A DNA stretch of 64,000 bases from Bifidobacterium catenulatum DSM 16992 = JCM 1194 = LMG 11043 (GCF_001025195.1 NZ_AP012325.1:1736001-1800000); one strand, 5' to 3'. Shown: positions 1 to 9,076, counted from the first letter of the stretch. The notes: generated from the letters alone by a model not told the origin. A program made the numbers and translations.

Positions 1-504
1 ACTCCGTTCGACTGGCGTTCCGGCGAAACGTGGAAGGCATTCACTGAGTTTCGTGCGGAAGGACGTGTGCGCACACTGGGCGTGTGCAATTTCATGCCCG
101 AACATCTTGACCGCTTGCATGAGGAGACGGGCGAGTATCCGGCCGTCAACCAGATCGAACTGCACCCGACCTGGCAGCAGCGCGAGGTTGTGGAATACTG
201 CAAGGCGCACGGCATTGCAGTGGAAGCGTATTCGCCGATGGCCCGCGGCGCTGATTTGAACGCTGGAAATGGCACGATCGAACGTATCGCAGCTGCGCAC
301 GGGGTCACCCCGGCACAGGTGATTCTGCGCTGGCATATCGAAAATGGAACAATCATCATCCCCAAGTCGACGCATGCGGAACGACAGAAGCAGAATCTCG
401 ATCTGTTCGGTTTCGCGCTTGCTCCTGAAGAGCATGCCGCGATTGACACGCTTGATGGTCCGACGCGCGCAGGTCATGATCCAATGACGTTCACCTACGC
501 CTGA
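1..504 (+). CDS. aldo/keto reductase, C-terminal part (cut by window edge)
   Basis: The reading frame is open from base 1 and ends at 504, so the first part of the gene is missing. The visible 167 residues show the C-terminal half of the aldo/keto reductase barrel: VRTLGVCNFMPEHL (strand 5 to 6 region), NQIELHPTWQQ, then IPKSTHAERQKQNLDLFGF, the usual NADPH-phosphate-binding segment. The best family match is the 2,5-diketo-D-gluconate reductase-like group, soluble NADPH-dependent carbonyl reductases. The physiological substrate cannot be told from sequence. It is read towards the DUF1524 gene, with a 50-bp gap, but no functional link is evident. Confidence 0.88.
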   Translation, partial: TPFDWRSGETWKAFTEFRAEGRVRTLGVCNFMPEHLDRLHEETGEYPAVNQIELHPTWQQREVVEYCKAHGIAVEAYSPMARGADLNAGNGTIERIAAAHGVTPAQVILRWHIENGTIIIPKSTHAERQKQNLDLFGFALAPEEHAAIDTLDGPTRAGHDPMTFTYA

Positions 505-554
505 TATTCCCAATTCCGCAATTTCAGTGTGTTGCATGTATTATTTCAATACTT

Positions 555-1361
555 ATGGCACGAAAGAATAATCGTAATTCTTATAATTATCGGAATATTG
601 AGCAAGATGTGCGTGATATTCAGCGGGCTGGCAAACGGTTCAAAAAAAGTTGGATTAATGCTGACGGTCCGCTGGAACGCATTCTCATTCTGCTGGTCGT
701 CGTTGCGGTAATCGGCGTCACTATCGGCATGCTTCTGCCGAAAGTCAATCCGACCGTAGGTGAGATTACCGGCGAATACACGGCAACCGGCACTGCCGCG
801 GAAACGTTGGAAAAACTTACGGTTGACGACAATCCCAGCAAAGCCGGATATGATCGCGACGCGTTCGGATTCCGAGAAACCGACAACGACGGCAATGGTT
901 GCGACGTGCGCGAAGATGTGCTCGCCCGCGATTTAACGGACGTGCAATATAAGAACAGCCGCAGCTGCCAAGTTGCGTCGGGTACACTCGATGACCCATA
1001 TACCGGTCAGACCATTCAGTTCGTGCGCGGAGTGAAAACGTCTTCGGCGGTGCAGATCGACCATGTGGTCGCGTTGGAGAATGCATGGCAGTCGGGCGCG
1101 AACACGTGGGATCATACGAAGCTGTACCAATTCGGCAATGACATGTACAATCTACTGGCCGTGGATGGGCCGGCGAATCAGCAGAAGGGTTCCGCTTCGG
1201 CCGCATACTGGCTACCGACGAACAGCGAATACCGTTGCGATTACGTGGCTCGGCAGATTGGCGTGAAAGACAAGTACGGACTGACCGTCACCACGCAGGA
1301 AAAGCGAGCGATGCTTTCCGTGCTGCACGGCTGCCCCGCACAGGAATTGCCGGCAAACTGA
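555..1361 (+). CDS. membrane-anchored DUF1524 / HNH-family nuclease
   Basis: This 268-residue protein has a basic N-terminus, one membrane segment at about residues 42-62 and an extracytoplasmic C-terminal domain. The domain carries the DUF1524 (GmrSD C-terminal, His-Me finger) signature: QIDHVVALENAW with D169/H170, then NDMYNLLAVDGPANQQKG with N199, N208 and K211. Proteins with this layout in actinobacteria are surface or secreted DNases, so the likely job is DNA degradation outside the cell, for nutrients or defence. C116 and C138 could form a disulphide before the catalytic core. It stands alone between a reductase and the convergent galR gene. The family call is firm; the role is inferred. 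Confidence 0.8.
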   Translation: MARKNNRNSYNYRNIEQDVRDIQRAGKRFKKSWINADGPLERILILLVVVAVIGVTIGMLLPKVNPTVGEITGEYTATGTAAETLEKLTVDDNPSKAGYDRDAFGFRETDNDGNGCDVREDVLARDLTDVQYKNSRSCQVASGTLDDPYTGQTIQFVRGVKTSSAVQIDHVVALENAWQSGANTWDHTKLYQFGNDMYNLLAVDGPANQQKGSASAAYWLPTNSEYRCDYVARQIGVKDKYGLTVTTQEKRAMLSVLHGCPAQELPAN

Positions 1362-1450
1362 AGCTAATTCCTGTCTAAACAAGCCCTGTTCTGCGTCTGC
1401 GCAAGTCCGGAATTGGCCTTGAAATCGGAGTTGTGCAGGCGTCAGGTCAG

Positions 1451-2527
1451 CTACACGCGAGTGGTGGCGCGGGCGATCACGCGCGACTGCACGGTGATGC
1501 AGCTCGGTTCAAGCGTGCGCGTGCCGTCAATCCGGTCGAGAATACGGCTGACCGCAGTCGGCGCAATCCAGTCAAGGCAGGAATCCATGGTGGTCAGCGG
1601 AGGCTGAAAATAGGCGGCTTCTTCAATGTTGTCGAAGCCGATCACCTGCATCTGGTCGGGCACGGAAATGCCGTTCGCAGCCAAGGTGAACAGCGCTCCC
1701 AACGCAAGCTGGTCGTTGAATGCCACAATCCCGTCGAACGGAATTCCGGAATCGATGAGCTGTTGCGTAATGCGAGCGCCGGAGCCGATCGTCCAATCCT
1801 GGCCCGTGTTCATCACCAATCGCGAATCGAATTCGATACCTCGCACGGCGCATGCTTCAAGCACGCCGCGGAGTCGCAGTTGCGCGTTGCCTTCAATGGC
1901 GTCTCGTACGGAATCAATGTGTTCCGGTTCGGTTCGAGAACCCACCACCGCGAGTCGAGTTGCTCCATGATCTAACAGGTATTCGGCAGCAAGGCGGGCT
2001 TCCTGAATATCGTCGGGGGTAACGTGGTCGGCTTTGCCGTGCGTGGATCGCGCGCCTACGCATACGAGCGGATAGTCCACGTCTAGGTCCGCCGCCTCAA
2101 GGTTTTCTACTTCGGAGATCGATAGAATCATGCCGTCGGAGACGGTGGTGTTGAAGTTCCGCAGTAATGATTGCGCACCTTTGGCGGATCCCTCGGCATA
2201 CGTGGTGACATATACGGAATAGCCGTAGCCACGGGCCGCATCGATCACGCGATTGGCGAGCTCCGACAGGTAGGGAGCGGTTAGGGTTGGCACGGCGAGT
2301 GTGATGAAGCCGGTTTTGCCGCGGTTGAGATTTCGTGCGGCCACGTTCACGCGGTATCCGAGGCGGTCGATGACTTCCTGCACTTTTTCTCGCGTGGAGT
2401 CGGTCATGCGCCCGGAATGGTTGATCACGTTGGATGCGGTTTTGAGCGAAACGCCCGCCTCTTCGGCCACGTCTCGCAGGGTGACACGCTTCCTATCCGC
2501 TTTCGGCCCCAGCTTTGACTCGCCCAT
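1451..2527 (-). CDS. galR: LacI-family transcriptional regulator, probable GalR of the galactan cluster
   Basis: The 358-residue protein has an N-terminal LacI helix-turn-helix (VTLRDVAEEAGVSLKTASNV, then a hinge near RVNVAARNLNRGKTG) and a periplasmic-binding-like effector domain. I chose the ATG at 2527 because GGAG lies 6 bases before it; an ATG 18 bases upstream is in frame but has no such site. It is the last gene of a minus-strand cluster whose order matches galC-galD-galE-galG-galR described in Bifidobacterium breve. That suggests it represses the cluster until galacto-oligosaccharides are present. The candidate operators are the paired palindromes before galC. The name rests on gene order, not on a search. 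Confidence 0.8.
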   Translation of the reverse strand: MGESKLGPKADRKRVTLRDVAEEAGVSLKTASNVINHSGRMTDSTREKVQEVIDRLGYRVNVAARNLNRGKTGFITLAVPTLTAPYLSELANRVIDAARGYGYSVYVTTYAEGSAKGAQSLLRNFNTTVSDGMILSISEVENLEAADLDVDYPLVCVGARSTHGKADHVTPDDIQEARLAAEYLLDHGATRLAVVGSRTEPEHIDSVRDAIEGNAQLRLRGVLEACAVRGIEFDSRLVMNTGQDWTIGSGARITQQLIDSGIPFDGIVAFNDQLALGALFTLAANGISVPDQMQVIGFDNIEEAAYFQPPLTTMDSCLDWIAPTAVSRILDRIDGTRTLEPSCITVQSRVIARATTRV

Positions 2528-2580
2528 GTTCATCTCCAGGATCATTCGATATGCCGGTGAAAGTTTACCAGTTATAGCAA

Positions 2581-2611
2581 GCCCGCCACCTGAAGTTTCA
2601 GTATGGCGGGC
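2581..2611 (-). terminator. hairpin between galG and galR
   Basis: A 7-bp perfect stem (GCCCGCC / GGCGGGC) is extended inside by CTGAA / TTCAG. On the minus strand it follows galG by about 75 bases and precedes galR. There is no clear run of T after it, so it may attenuate or stabilise mRNA rather than fully terminate. Confidence 0.5.
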
Positions 2612-2686
2612 CTGGGTTATGTGAGGTTGGTGAGATTGGTGAGATTACGTGAGGTCACGCAATCAATCACGCGGAATCATGCGGGA

Positions 2687-4768
2687 TTACGCGCGCTTTA
2701 CGACGAGCACGCCGTTGCGATGCACGGTATAGCTGCCCGCCCGCTCCCCTGCTTCCGTTTGAAACAGGTAGACCGGTTCGCCGTCGATGCCCTGCAATGC
2801 GATTTCCTTCTTGCCTCGCGGAAGGTAGAAATCGAAGGTTGCGTCTGCGGACTTGCGCACGGTGTGCAGCACGTCTGGATTGGCCGGATTTGCGGAATCT
2901 TCCACGATATTGGCGCTCACGAATTGCGTGAGATCAGCCACGTTGAGGTCGCATCCAACGAAGTACGTTTCGCCGGAACCGTACGGATTGCAGGTGATTG
3001 CGGCAGTGCCGTCGAGCTCCCATTCGTCGGCTTCCTCACCTTCGTAGGTGGCCAGCACTTGCGTATGTTCACCGTCGACGTTCACGTCGTTTTGCCACAG
3101 GCGGGTGACCGCTCCGGAACTCAAACGAATCTCAGCGGGATCACCTTCGGCTTCGGTGCCGAGAATATTGAATTCTTCGCCGCGAATGCCCAGCATTTCA
3201 CGCAGTAAGCCATCGCCGGCTCCCGGGTATCCGCCGAGCCAAGTGTGGAAGTTCTCGTCAATCAGTCCGGTTGCATAGCCGATGACCACACGGCCACCTG
3301 CGGCTGCGAAATCGGCCAAACGCTGCGTGTCTTCGGCACTGAGCATGATCACAGTCGGCAATATGACGGTCTTGTACGAGCTCCAATCGTATTTCAGAGG
3401 CACAATGTCGGCGCGGGTGCCCGCGTTGAGGAACGCGCGGTACCAGTCGCGTACGTCATGCCAATGGTTGAGTTTCATGCTTGGCAGGGTTTCGGAGCGC
3501 GTGGCCCATTCGGATTCCGCGCTGAACAGGATCGCCGTGTCGGAGAGTTCCAGTTCGGTGCCTTGCACGCCAGCGTCACCGAGGGTTTTCAGCGCTGCAC
3601 CCAGTTCGCACACCTGACGGAACAGTTTGGTGTTTTCGCCCGCATGGGGCACGAGCGCGGAGTGGAAGGATTCGGCGCCGAATGCTGAGGCACGCCACTG
3701 GAAGAAATTGATGGCGTCGGCGCCCATGGCCACGTGCGCGATGGAGTCTCGTACGGTTTCGCCCTTGCGCTTGCGTGCGTTGAGCGGCTTCCACTGTACG
3801 GCCGAAGTGGAGTGTTCCATCACATACCATGGCTTGCCGAGCGCGAGGGAATCCATCAAAGCGTCGGAGCAGAACAGTTCGTCGATATGCGATTCGCCCT
3901 CGTGGAAGTAGTGGTCGTTCGACACGAAATTCACTTCGTTGGCCCAGTCAGCATAATCCATGCAGCACTGGTCGGTGGAAACCATGAAGTTTGTGGTGAA
4001 CGGCTTGTCGGGGCAGATTTCGGCGATCGCGTCACGTTCGGCCTTGTAGAAGTCGAGCAGCATATCGTTGCCGAAGCGTTCGAAATCAAGCTTTTGACCG
4101 GGGTTCACCATGGAATCGGCACCCATGAAGCGCGGGATGAGCACTTCGTGGAATCCATTCATTTCCTGACCCCAGAAGGTAGTGCCCCATGCTTTGTTGA
4201 GGTTTTCGATGGTGCCGTATTTACGTTCGCACCACAGGCGGAATGCGTTGAGCGCGTTGTCGGAGTAGTCATAACGGTTGTTCCAGCCGTATTCGTTGCC
4301 CATATGCCATGCGGTGACGTACGGATTGGTGCCGTAGCGTTCGGCCAGCTTGCGGCACAGGGTGAGCGCATATTCCTTGAATACCGGGCTTGTTGGGCTC
4401 CAGGATTGGCGGGATCCAGCATTGACGGGGTGACCGAACTTGTCTTGCGGAAGCACTTCCGGGTGCTTTTCGTACAGCCACAGCGGTGCGGTTGCGGTTG
4501 CGGATGCCAGGTCAACCGCAATGCCGGCTTTGCCAAGCTTGTCGATGATACGGTCGAGCCAGCCGAAATCCCAACGGTTTTCTTCCGGCTGAATGCGATC
4601 CCAGCTGAAAATTGCCACGGCCACGGTGTTGACACCGGCCTGCTTCATCAGGCGGACGTCGTCGTCCCACACGTCTTCCGACCACTGGTCGGGATTGTAA
4701 TCACCGCCGTATGCGATGCCTTTGCCGTTGTCGGTCAGCAGTTCCGGCCATTTGAACGTGCGATGCAT
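2687..4768 (-). CDS. galG: GH42 beta-galactosidase
   Basis: This 693-residue enzyme is a glycoside hydrolase family 42 beta-galactosidase, a full-length cytoplasmic form with no signal peptide. The acid/base glutamate is E159 in WHMGNEYGWNN and the nucleophile is E318 in WYVMEHSTSAVQW. The start is set by AAAGGAG 5 bases before the ATG at 4768. It lies downstream of two ABC permeases and a binding protein and upstream of a LacI regulator, in the order of the B. breve galactan cluster. It probably cleaves imported beta-1,4- or beta-1,3/6-galacto-oligosaccharides to galactose. GH42 enzymes differ in linkage preference, so the exact substrate is open. Confidence 0.93.
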   Translation of the reverse strand: MHRTFKWPELLTDNGKGIAYGGDYNPDQWSEDVWDDDVRLMKQAGVNTVAVAIFSWDRIQPEENRWDFGWLDRIIDKLGKAGIAVDLASATATAPLWLYEKHPEVLPQDKFGHPVNAGSRQSWSPTSPVFKEYALTLCRKLAERYGTNPYVTAWHMGNEYGWNNRYDYSDNALNAFRLWCERKYGTIENLNKAWGTTFWGQEMNGFHEVLIPRFMGADSMVNPGQKLDFERFGNDMLLDFYKAERDAIAEICPDKPFTTNFMVSTDQCCMDYADWANEVNFVSNDHYFHEGESHIDELFCSDALMDSLALGKPWYVMEHSTSAVQWKPLNARKRKGETVRDSIAHVAMGADAINFFQWRASAFGAESFHSALVPHAGENTKLFRQVCELGAALKTLGDAGVQGTELELSDTAILFSAESEWATRSETLPSMKLNHWHDVRDWYRAFLNAGTRADIVPLKYDWSSYKTVILPTVIMLSAEDTQRLADFAAAGGRVVIGYATGLIDENFHTWLGGYPGAGDGLLREMLGIRGEEFNILGTEAEGDPAEIRLSSGAVTRLWQNDVNVDGEHTQVLATYEGEEADEWELDGTAAITCNPYGSGETYFVGCDLNVADLTQFVSANIVEDSANPANPDVLHTVRKSADATFDFYLPRGKKEIALQGIDGEPVYLFQTEAGERAGSYTVHRNGVLVVKRA

Positions 4769-4836
4769 GGATTACTCCTTTGTGTGCGTATGGCATCCGC
4801 TATAACGCTGAGGATGCCAGCTCGACAGCTTCCCTT

Positions 4837-4848
4837 CGAAAGCTTTCG
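4837..4848. promoter_or_regulatory. 12-bp palindrome upstream of galG
   Basis: CGAAAGCTTTCG is a perfect 12-bp palindrome 69 bases before the galG start, in an AT-rich stretch that could hold a promoter. It could be a regulator site. It differs in sequence from the paired sites before galC, so binding by GalR is not assumed. Confidence 0.35.
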
Positions 4849-5013
4849 TAAAATCTTTTTATAAAATCTAGTATATATATTTATTAAGATATTTGAGATG
4901 GTCCCGGGGATGTTCACGATGACACCCCCGAGGTCTTATTTTTTGTTCTTTTCGGACGATTGCCGAAAAATCGGTATGCGCTTTACCGAAATTTCAGCAT
5001 GCGACCGTTGCGA

Positions 5014-6018
5014 TCATTCCTTGACCGCGCCCGCGGAGAGGCCGGACTGCCAGTACTTCTGCAGGCACAGGAACGCGATGACCAGCGGGATGATCGTGAT
5101 CAACGAGCCCGTGATCACCAGGTTCTGGATCGCCTGGCCGCCAGCGGTGCTCGCCTGGTCCTTCCACTGGTTCAGACCGATCGTCAACGGATACCAGTTC
5201 GAATCCTTCAGCATGATCAACGGCAGGAAGTAGTTGTTCCACGTCGCCACGATCGTGAACAGGGCCGTCGTAACGATGCCCGGAGCCAACAGCGGCAGGG
5301 ACACCTGGAAGAACGTGCGGAACTCCGAAGCCCCATCGACTCGTGCGGCCTCGAGCAATTCCGTCGGAACCGCCTGCTCGGAGAAGATCCACATCAGATA
5401 CAAACCGAACGGGCTGATCAACGATGGAATGATCATGGCCCACGGCGTGTTCGTCAGGCTGAGCTTGGCGAACAGCAGGAACTGCGGGACCGCCAACGCG
5501 ATGCCCGGCACGCTGATCGCGCCGATGATGACCGCGAACACGGCCTTGCGGCCCGGGAAACGAAACTTCGCCAGCGCGTAGCCGCCCATGATGGCCAGCA
5601 GCGTCGCGCCGCCGGCGCCCACGACCACGTACAGGAGCGTGTTGAGCAGCCAGCGCCCGAAGATGCCGTCCTGGTAGGTGAACACGGTCACGATGTTGTC
5701 CCACAGGGCGAACGTGTGGCCGAAACCCAGCCCGAACGTCGAAGTGAAGTCGGCCTGCGTCTTCGTGGCGTTGACCAGCAGGTACGCGAACGGGAACAGG
5801 CAGTACACCGCGAAGATCGCGCATACCAAGGTCAGCAGCTTGCTGCGCCTCGGGTTCGACACGTTCGCGAAACCGGACTTCGCCGCGCGTTTGCGTTCCG
5901 CCTTCTCATCCATTTCCACGCGCTTCAAGCGCGCCCTCTCGGCCTTCTTCGCGGCCCGTTCCTGCTCTTTAAGCCCTTGGGGAGTCATATACCCCGTCGA
6001 CATCGCAGCATCGCTCAT
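5014..6018 (-). CDS. galE: ABC sugar transporter permease (MalG type)
   Basis: This 334-residue protein is a binding-protein-dependent sugar ABC permease of the MalG/inner-membrane type, with a basic N-terminal cytoplasmic segment and about six membrane helices. The ATPase-contact loop EAARVDGASEFRTFFQVSLP (EAA motif) is clear. I placed the start at 6018 because AAGGAG lies 10 bases before it; the open frame continues 18 codons upstream without a ribosome site. It pairs with the permease ending at 6077 and the binding protein galC to import galacto-oligosaccharides. No ATPase gene is nearby, so it probably uses a shared MsmK-type ATPase encoded elsewhere, as is usual in bifidobacteria. The symbol here means galactan-cluster galE, not UDP-galactose epimerase. 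Confidence 0.88.
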   Translation of the reverse strand: MSDAAMSTGYMTPQGLKEQERAAKKAERARLKRVEMDEKAERKRAAKSGFANVSNPRRSKLLTLVCAIFAVYCLFPFAYLLVNATKTQADFTSTFGLGFGHTFALWDNIVTVFTYQDGIFGRWLLNTLLYVVVGAGGATLLAIMGGYALAKFRFPGRKAVFAVIIGAISVPGIALAVPQFLLFAKLSLTNTPWAMIIPSLISPFGLYLMWIFSEQAVPTELLEAARVDGASEFRTFFQVSLPLLAPGIVTTALFTIVATWNNYFLPLIMLKDSNWYPLTIGLNQWKDQASTAGGQAIQNLVITGSLITIIPLVIAFLCLQKYWQSGLSAGAVKE

Positions 6019-6076
6019 GATTGTTATGCTCCTTGAAAAATCCATGTCCCATGCGGATGACGTACGCCCCAAGGCG

Positions 6077-7012
6077 TTACTTCATCTGCTCCTTCATGCT
6101 GTTGAGCTGCACCGCGTACGCGATCGCCATCGTGATCACGGCCATCGTGATCGCCAAGGCAGCGGCGTAGTTCGACTGGCTGCCCGCGAAGGACAGGTTG
6201 TACGCGTACATGTTCGGCGTGTAATACGTGGTGATCGAGTTGCCCGGCACCATGTTCTGCAGGATGCTCGGCTCGTTGAACAGCTGGAACGAGCCGATGA
6301 TCGAGAAGATCACCGTGATCGCGAGCGATCCCTTCAATTCGGGCAGCTTGATGGACTTGATGATCTGCCATTCGCTCGCGCCGTCAATGCTGGCGGCCTC
6401 GTACAGCGAGTGCGGGATCGTGGACAGCGAGCTGTAGAAGATCAACATGTTGTAGCCGGTGAACTCCCAGGTCACGATGTTGCCGATCGCGGCGAGCAGC
6501 ACGTTCGGGCTCAGCACGTCGAGGTTCGTGCCCAGCCAGTCGTTCAGGGAGCCGACCAGACCGTATTTCGCGCCGTACATGAAGCCCCACACCAAGGTCG
6601 ACACCACGGCCGGCACCGCGTACGGCAGGAACGTGGTGATGCGGAAGAACTTCGCGCCGTGCAGCTTCATGGAATCCAAGGCCAAAGCCATCGCCGCCGA
6701 CAGGAACAGCATGATGGGAACCTGCACCATGGTGAACAGGGCCACGCGCCATACCGAACCCCAGAACTGCGGATCATGGAACAGACGAATGTAATTGCTG
6801 ATCCCCACGAACCTCGTGCCGCCGATCATCTGCTTCTGGAAGAAGCTGATGTAGACCGCGTACAGGATCGGGATCACGAACACGAACACGAACACCAACG
6901 CGAACGGCCACATAAACTTCCAACCACGCCAATCCGCACGGTGACGGTTGACGCGAACCCGGTCCGCAGGCGTATGCAGCGCATCCGCCGCGACTGCTGC
7001 TTGCTGAGACAT
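6077..7012 (-). CDS. galD: ABC sugar transporter permease (MalF type)
   Basis: The 311-residue protein is the MalF-type partner permease, with an N-terminal membrane helix at about residues 33-53 and five more after it. The EAA loop reads YEAASIDGASEWQIIKSIKLP. GAAGGA lies 3-5 bases before the ATG at 7012. It is separated from the next permease by about 58 bases and from galC upstream by a 272-base gap that contains a palindrome and a hairpin, so the two permeases may be expressed at a lower level than the binding protein. The substrate is inferred from the adjacent GH42 enzyme. Confidence 0.88.
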   Translation of the reverse strand: MSQQAAVAADALHTPADRVRVNRHRADWRGWKFMWPFALVFVFVFVIPILYAVYISFFQKQMIGGTRFVGISNYIRLFHDPQFWGSVWRVALFTMVQVPIMLFLSAAMALALDSMKLHGAKFFRITTFLPYAVPAVVSTLVWGFMYGAKYGLVGSLNDWLGTNLDVLSPNVLLAAIGNIVTWEFTGYNMLIFYSSLSTIPHSLYEAASIDGASEWQIIKSIKLPELKGSLAITVIFSIIGSFQLFNEPSILQNMVPGNSITTYYTPNMYAYNLSFAGSQSNYAAALAITMAVITMAIAYAVQLNSMKEQMK

Positions 7013-7046
7013 GCTTCCTTCTTTCTATATGCTTCTTGCTCTATTG

Positions 7047-7066
7047 ATCGCACAACCATGTGCGAT
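7047..7066. promoter_or_regulatory. 20-bp inverted repeat before galD
   Basis: ATCGCACA and TGTGCGAT are perfect 8-bp arms around ACCA, 35-54 bases before the galD start. Arms and a 4-base centre resemble a LacI-type operator. The centre ACCA differs from ACCG/CGGT in the galC sites. Confidence 0.45.
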
Positions 7067-7159
7067 TGTTAATCCGCAAAATCTTTTATTGTTTGAATTA
7101 CAGGATTGCTATTTTTTTGAAATCTTTTTCTATTGTAAGATTTCGTTTTTGCGAAGTGA

Positions 7160-7194
7160 GGCAGGCGGGTCACGTCAGACGATTCCCACCTGCC
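7160..7194 (-). terminator. hairpin after galC
   Basis: GGCAGGCGGG pairs with CCCACCTGCC with one mismatch. On the minus strand it begins about 90 bases after the galC stop and lacks a long T run, so it probably acts as a partial terminator or mRNA 3' protector that sets the binding protein to permease ratio. Confidence 0.5.
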
Positions 7195-7284
7195 GTCGAT
7201 CTTCATGGTTGCGATGATGCGTTGCGTATGGCGGATCGCATTATCGCGTTTTTCGTTGTGCCGCACGGCAGCGGCTGGGCGCCG

Positions 7285-8646
7285 TCAGTCCTTGCTGGTG
7301 ACGGTGTAGCCCTGCTGGTTGCCGTGATCGGTGAGCGCCTTGCTGTAGTTGACGAAGGCTTCCTCCAGAGTGATGTCCTCGCTGTAGGCCTTGGAGATCT
7401 GATCGCCGAAGGTGGACTGCGCGTACGGGTTGTACGGCAGGTACTGGAAGGCGGAGACCTTGCGCTGGGCGGCTTCGGAGAGAATCTCGTTCACGTTCTG
7501 GCCGCCGAAGTAGTCGTTGACCTTCTTGTTGGCTTCAGTGTTCGGATTGGTGAAGGAGTCGGAGGAGAGGATCTTCTTCAGGCTCGGGAAGGTGCCGGTG
7601 TCGGCCATGGTCTGGGCGCCGGCGCCGTGGGTCAAGTATTCGACGAACTTGTAGGCCGCGGCCTGCTGCTTGGACTGGGAGACGACCGCGAGTGCGGAGC
7701 CGCCGTCTTCAGCGGAGACCTCGTCACCTTCGTTCCACTGCGGGAGCTGGGCCACGCGCCAGTTGCCGGCCTGGTCAGGAGCGCCGTTCATGAGGTTAAC
7801 CGGCATCCATGCGCCGATGGTGAGGGTAGCGATGTCGCCTTCGTTGAGCGCACGGTTCCAGTCGTCGGACCAGTTGGCGATCTTGGTGTCGACGAGGTCT
7901 TCGTCGATGAGCTTCTGCTGGAATTCGATGTACTTCTTCATGCCGGAATCCTTGGTCATGTCAATGGTGATGTTCTCGCCATCAACCTTCCACGGCTGCG
8001 CACCGGCCTGCCATGCCTGGGCGGTGAAGGGCTGGTATTCCATGGAGGAGCCGGAATTGTTGGTCATGTAGGCGCCGATGGCCTTGACCTTCTTGGCTGC
8101 CTCGTAATAATCGTCCCAAGTCTTGATCTGGGAGCCGTCGACGCCGGCCTTCTTGAGCACGGCATCGTTGTAGAAGAAGACTTCCGGGCCGGAATCGATC
8201 GGCAGCGCGTACGGCTTGCCATCATACTGTAGCTTGCTCCACGGGCCTGCGGAGAAGTCGTCTTCGAGCTTATCGGCACCGTAGGTGGTGAGGTCAACGA
8301 GGTCGCCGGTAACCGCGAACTGGGTGACGGTCGGGTCTTCCAGCATGACCACGTCGGGGGCACCCTTGCCTGCCGCGACGGCGTTGCTCAGTGCGGTCTG
8401 GGTGTCGGATGCGGTGCCGGTGTTGTTGAATTTGACGGTGATTCCGGGATTGGCCTTTTCGAAGTCGGCGATCAAGGCCTTCATGGTGTTGCCGGTGTCC
8501 CAGCCCCAGAAAACGAGATCCGCCTTGTCTGCGTCTCCGGCGTTGGCCTTGGCGTCGTTGCCGCCGTCGCTGCCACCGCAGGCCGTGAGGCTGGCGAGGG
8601 TTGCCACTGCTGCTACCGCTGCGAGAGCCTTCTCCATGTTGCGCAT
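7285..8646 (-). CDS. galC: ABC sugar-binding lipoprotein
   Basis: This 453-residue protein is an extracellular solute-binding protein of the family 1 (MalE-like) type. It has a signal peptide ending in the lipobox LTAC (C23), then a Ser/Gly/Asp linker and the two-lobed sugar-binding fold beginning DLVFWGWDTGNT. The start at 8646 (MRNMEK) has AAAGGG about 9 bases before it; the long open frame upstream has no such site and is not credible. It is the first gene of the gal cluster, directly downstream of a pair of palindromic operators. It should capture galacto-oligosaccharides for the two permeases encoded next. Confidence 0.9.
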   Translation of the reverse strand: MRNMEKALAAVAAVATLASLTACGGSDGGNDAKANAGDADKADLVFWGWDTGNTMKALIADFEKANPGITVKFNNTGTASDTQTALSNAVAAGKGAPDVVMLEDPTVTQFAVTGDLVDLTTYGADKLEDDFSAGPWSKLQYDGKPYALPIDSGPEVFFYNDAVLKKAGVDGSQIKTWDDYYEAAKKVKAIGAYMTNNSGSSMEYQPFTAQAWQAGAQPWKVDGENITIDMTKDSGMKKYIEFQQKLIDEDLVDTKIANWSDDWNRALNEGDIATLTIGAWMPVNLMNGAPDQAGNWRVAQLPQWNEGDEVSAEDGGSALAVVSQSKQQAAAYKFVEYLTHGAGAQTMADTGTFPSLKKILSSDSFTNPNTEANKKVNDYFGGQNVNEILSEAAQRKVSAFQYLPYNPYAQSTFGDQISKAYSEDITLEEAFVNYSKALTDHGNQQGYTVTSKD

Positions 8647-8830
8647 GTTCTTTTCCCTTTCTGCCATCCGCTTCGCATGCTGATTGCATGTCAGTCGCAT
8701 ATGTTTCGGAACATCCGCCGCGGAATGCACATGCCGTGCTTTCCACTTGGTGATGTTTGTATGTTCGCGCCCTGCCGAACAATACCCCCGTGGTGATATT
8801 TGGACTGGTAAGATGGCTTTGTTTCCTTTC

Positions 8831-8876
8831 TGATACAACCGTGTACCATTAGCTCCGATGATACACGGTTGTATCA
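8831..8876. promoter_or_regulatory. paired LacI-type operators before galC
   Basis: Two operator-like palindromes face each other. GATACA-ACCG-TGTACC is at 8832-8847 and GATACA-CGGT-TGTATC is at 8860-8875, with centres 28 bp apart. The outer halves also form a perfect 15-bp inverted repeat, TGATACAACCGTGTA against TACACGGTTGTATCA. They lie about 185-230 bases before the galC start and are the best candidates for GalR binding. Confidence 0.7.
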
Positions 8877-9076
8877 AGGTGTCAAACAAACCGGTTCGAT
8901 AGCCCCCCCCTGCAACTGTTGTGCGCAATTGAAGCGCCAACGAAATCATCGGCGTTTCGCACAAACAGAATGACATCGTTTGCACAATAATCTGCGATTG
9001 TCCGCGCATCTCAACCAAAAAATGGATCGCAAGAAAGCTACCTCACAAGAGAAAACATATAAAGAACATATAACAA
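8877..9076. other. gene-free stretch between galC operators and pdxT terminator
   Basis: With the galC leader (8647-8830) this forms a gap of about 500 bases between the galC start and the pdxT stop. Apart from the operators and the pdxT terminator I see no open frame with a ribosome site and no RNA gene. A run of C at 8904-8910 is the only notable base pattern. Confidence 0.5.

Noticed and set aside
3734..4864. Long open frame antisense to the GH42 gene, and similar long antisense frames over thrB, hom, argS and atpD.
   Set aside because: They are shadows caused by high GC and codon bias of real genes, with no family features.
7285..9018. A 577-residue version of the sugar-binding protein starting at 9018.
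   Set aside because: The extra N-terminal part crosses the promoter and operators. A lipoprotein signal peptide with a ribosome site starts at 8646.
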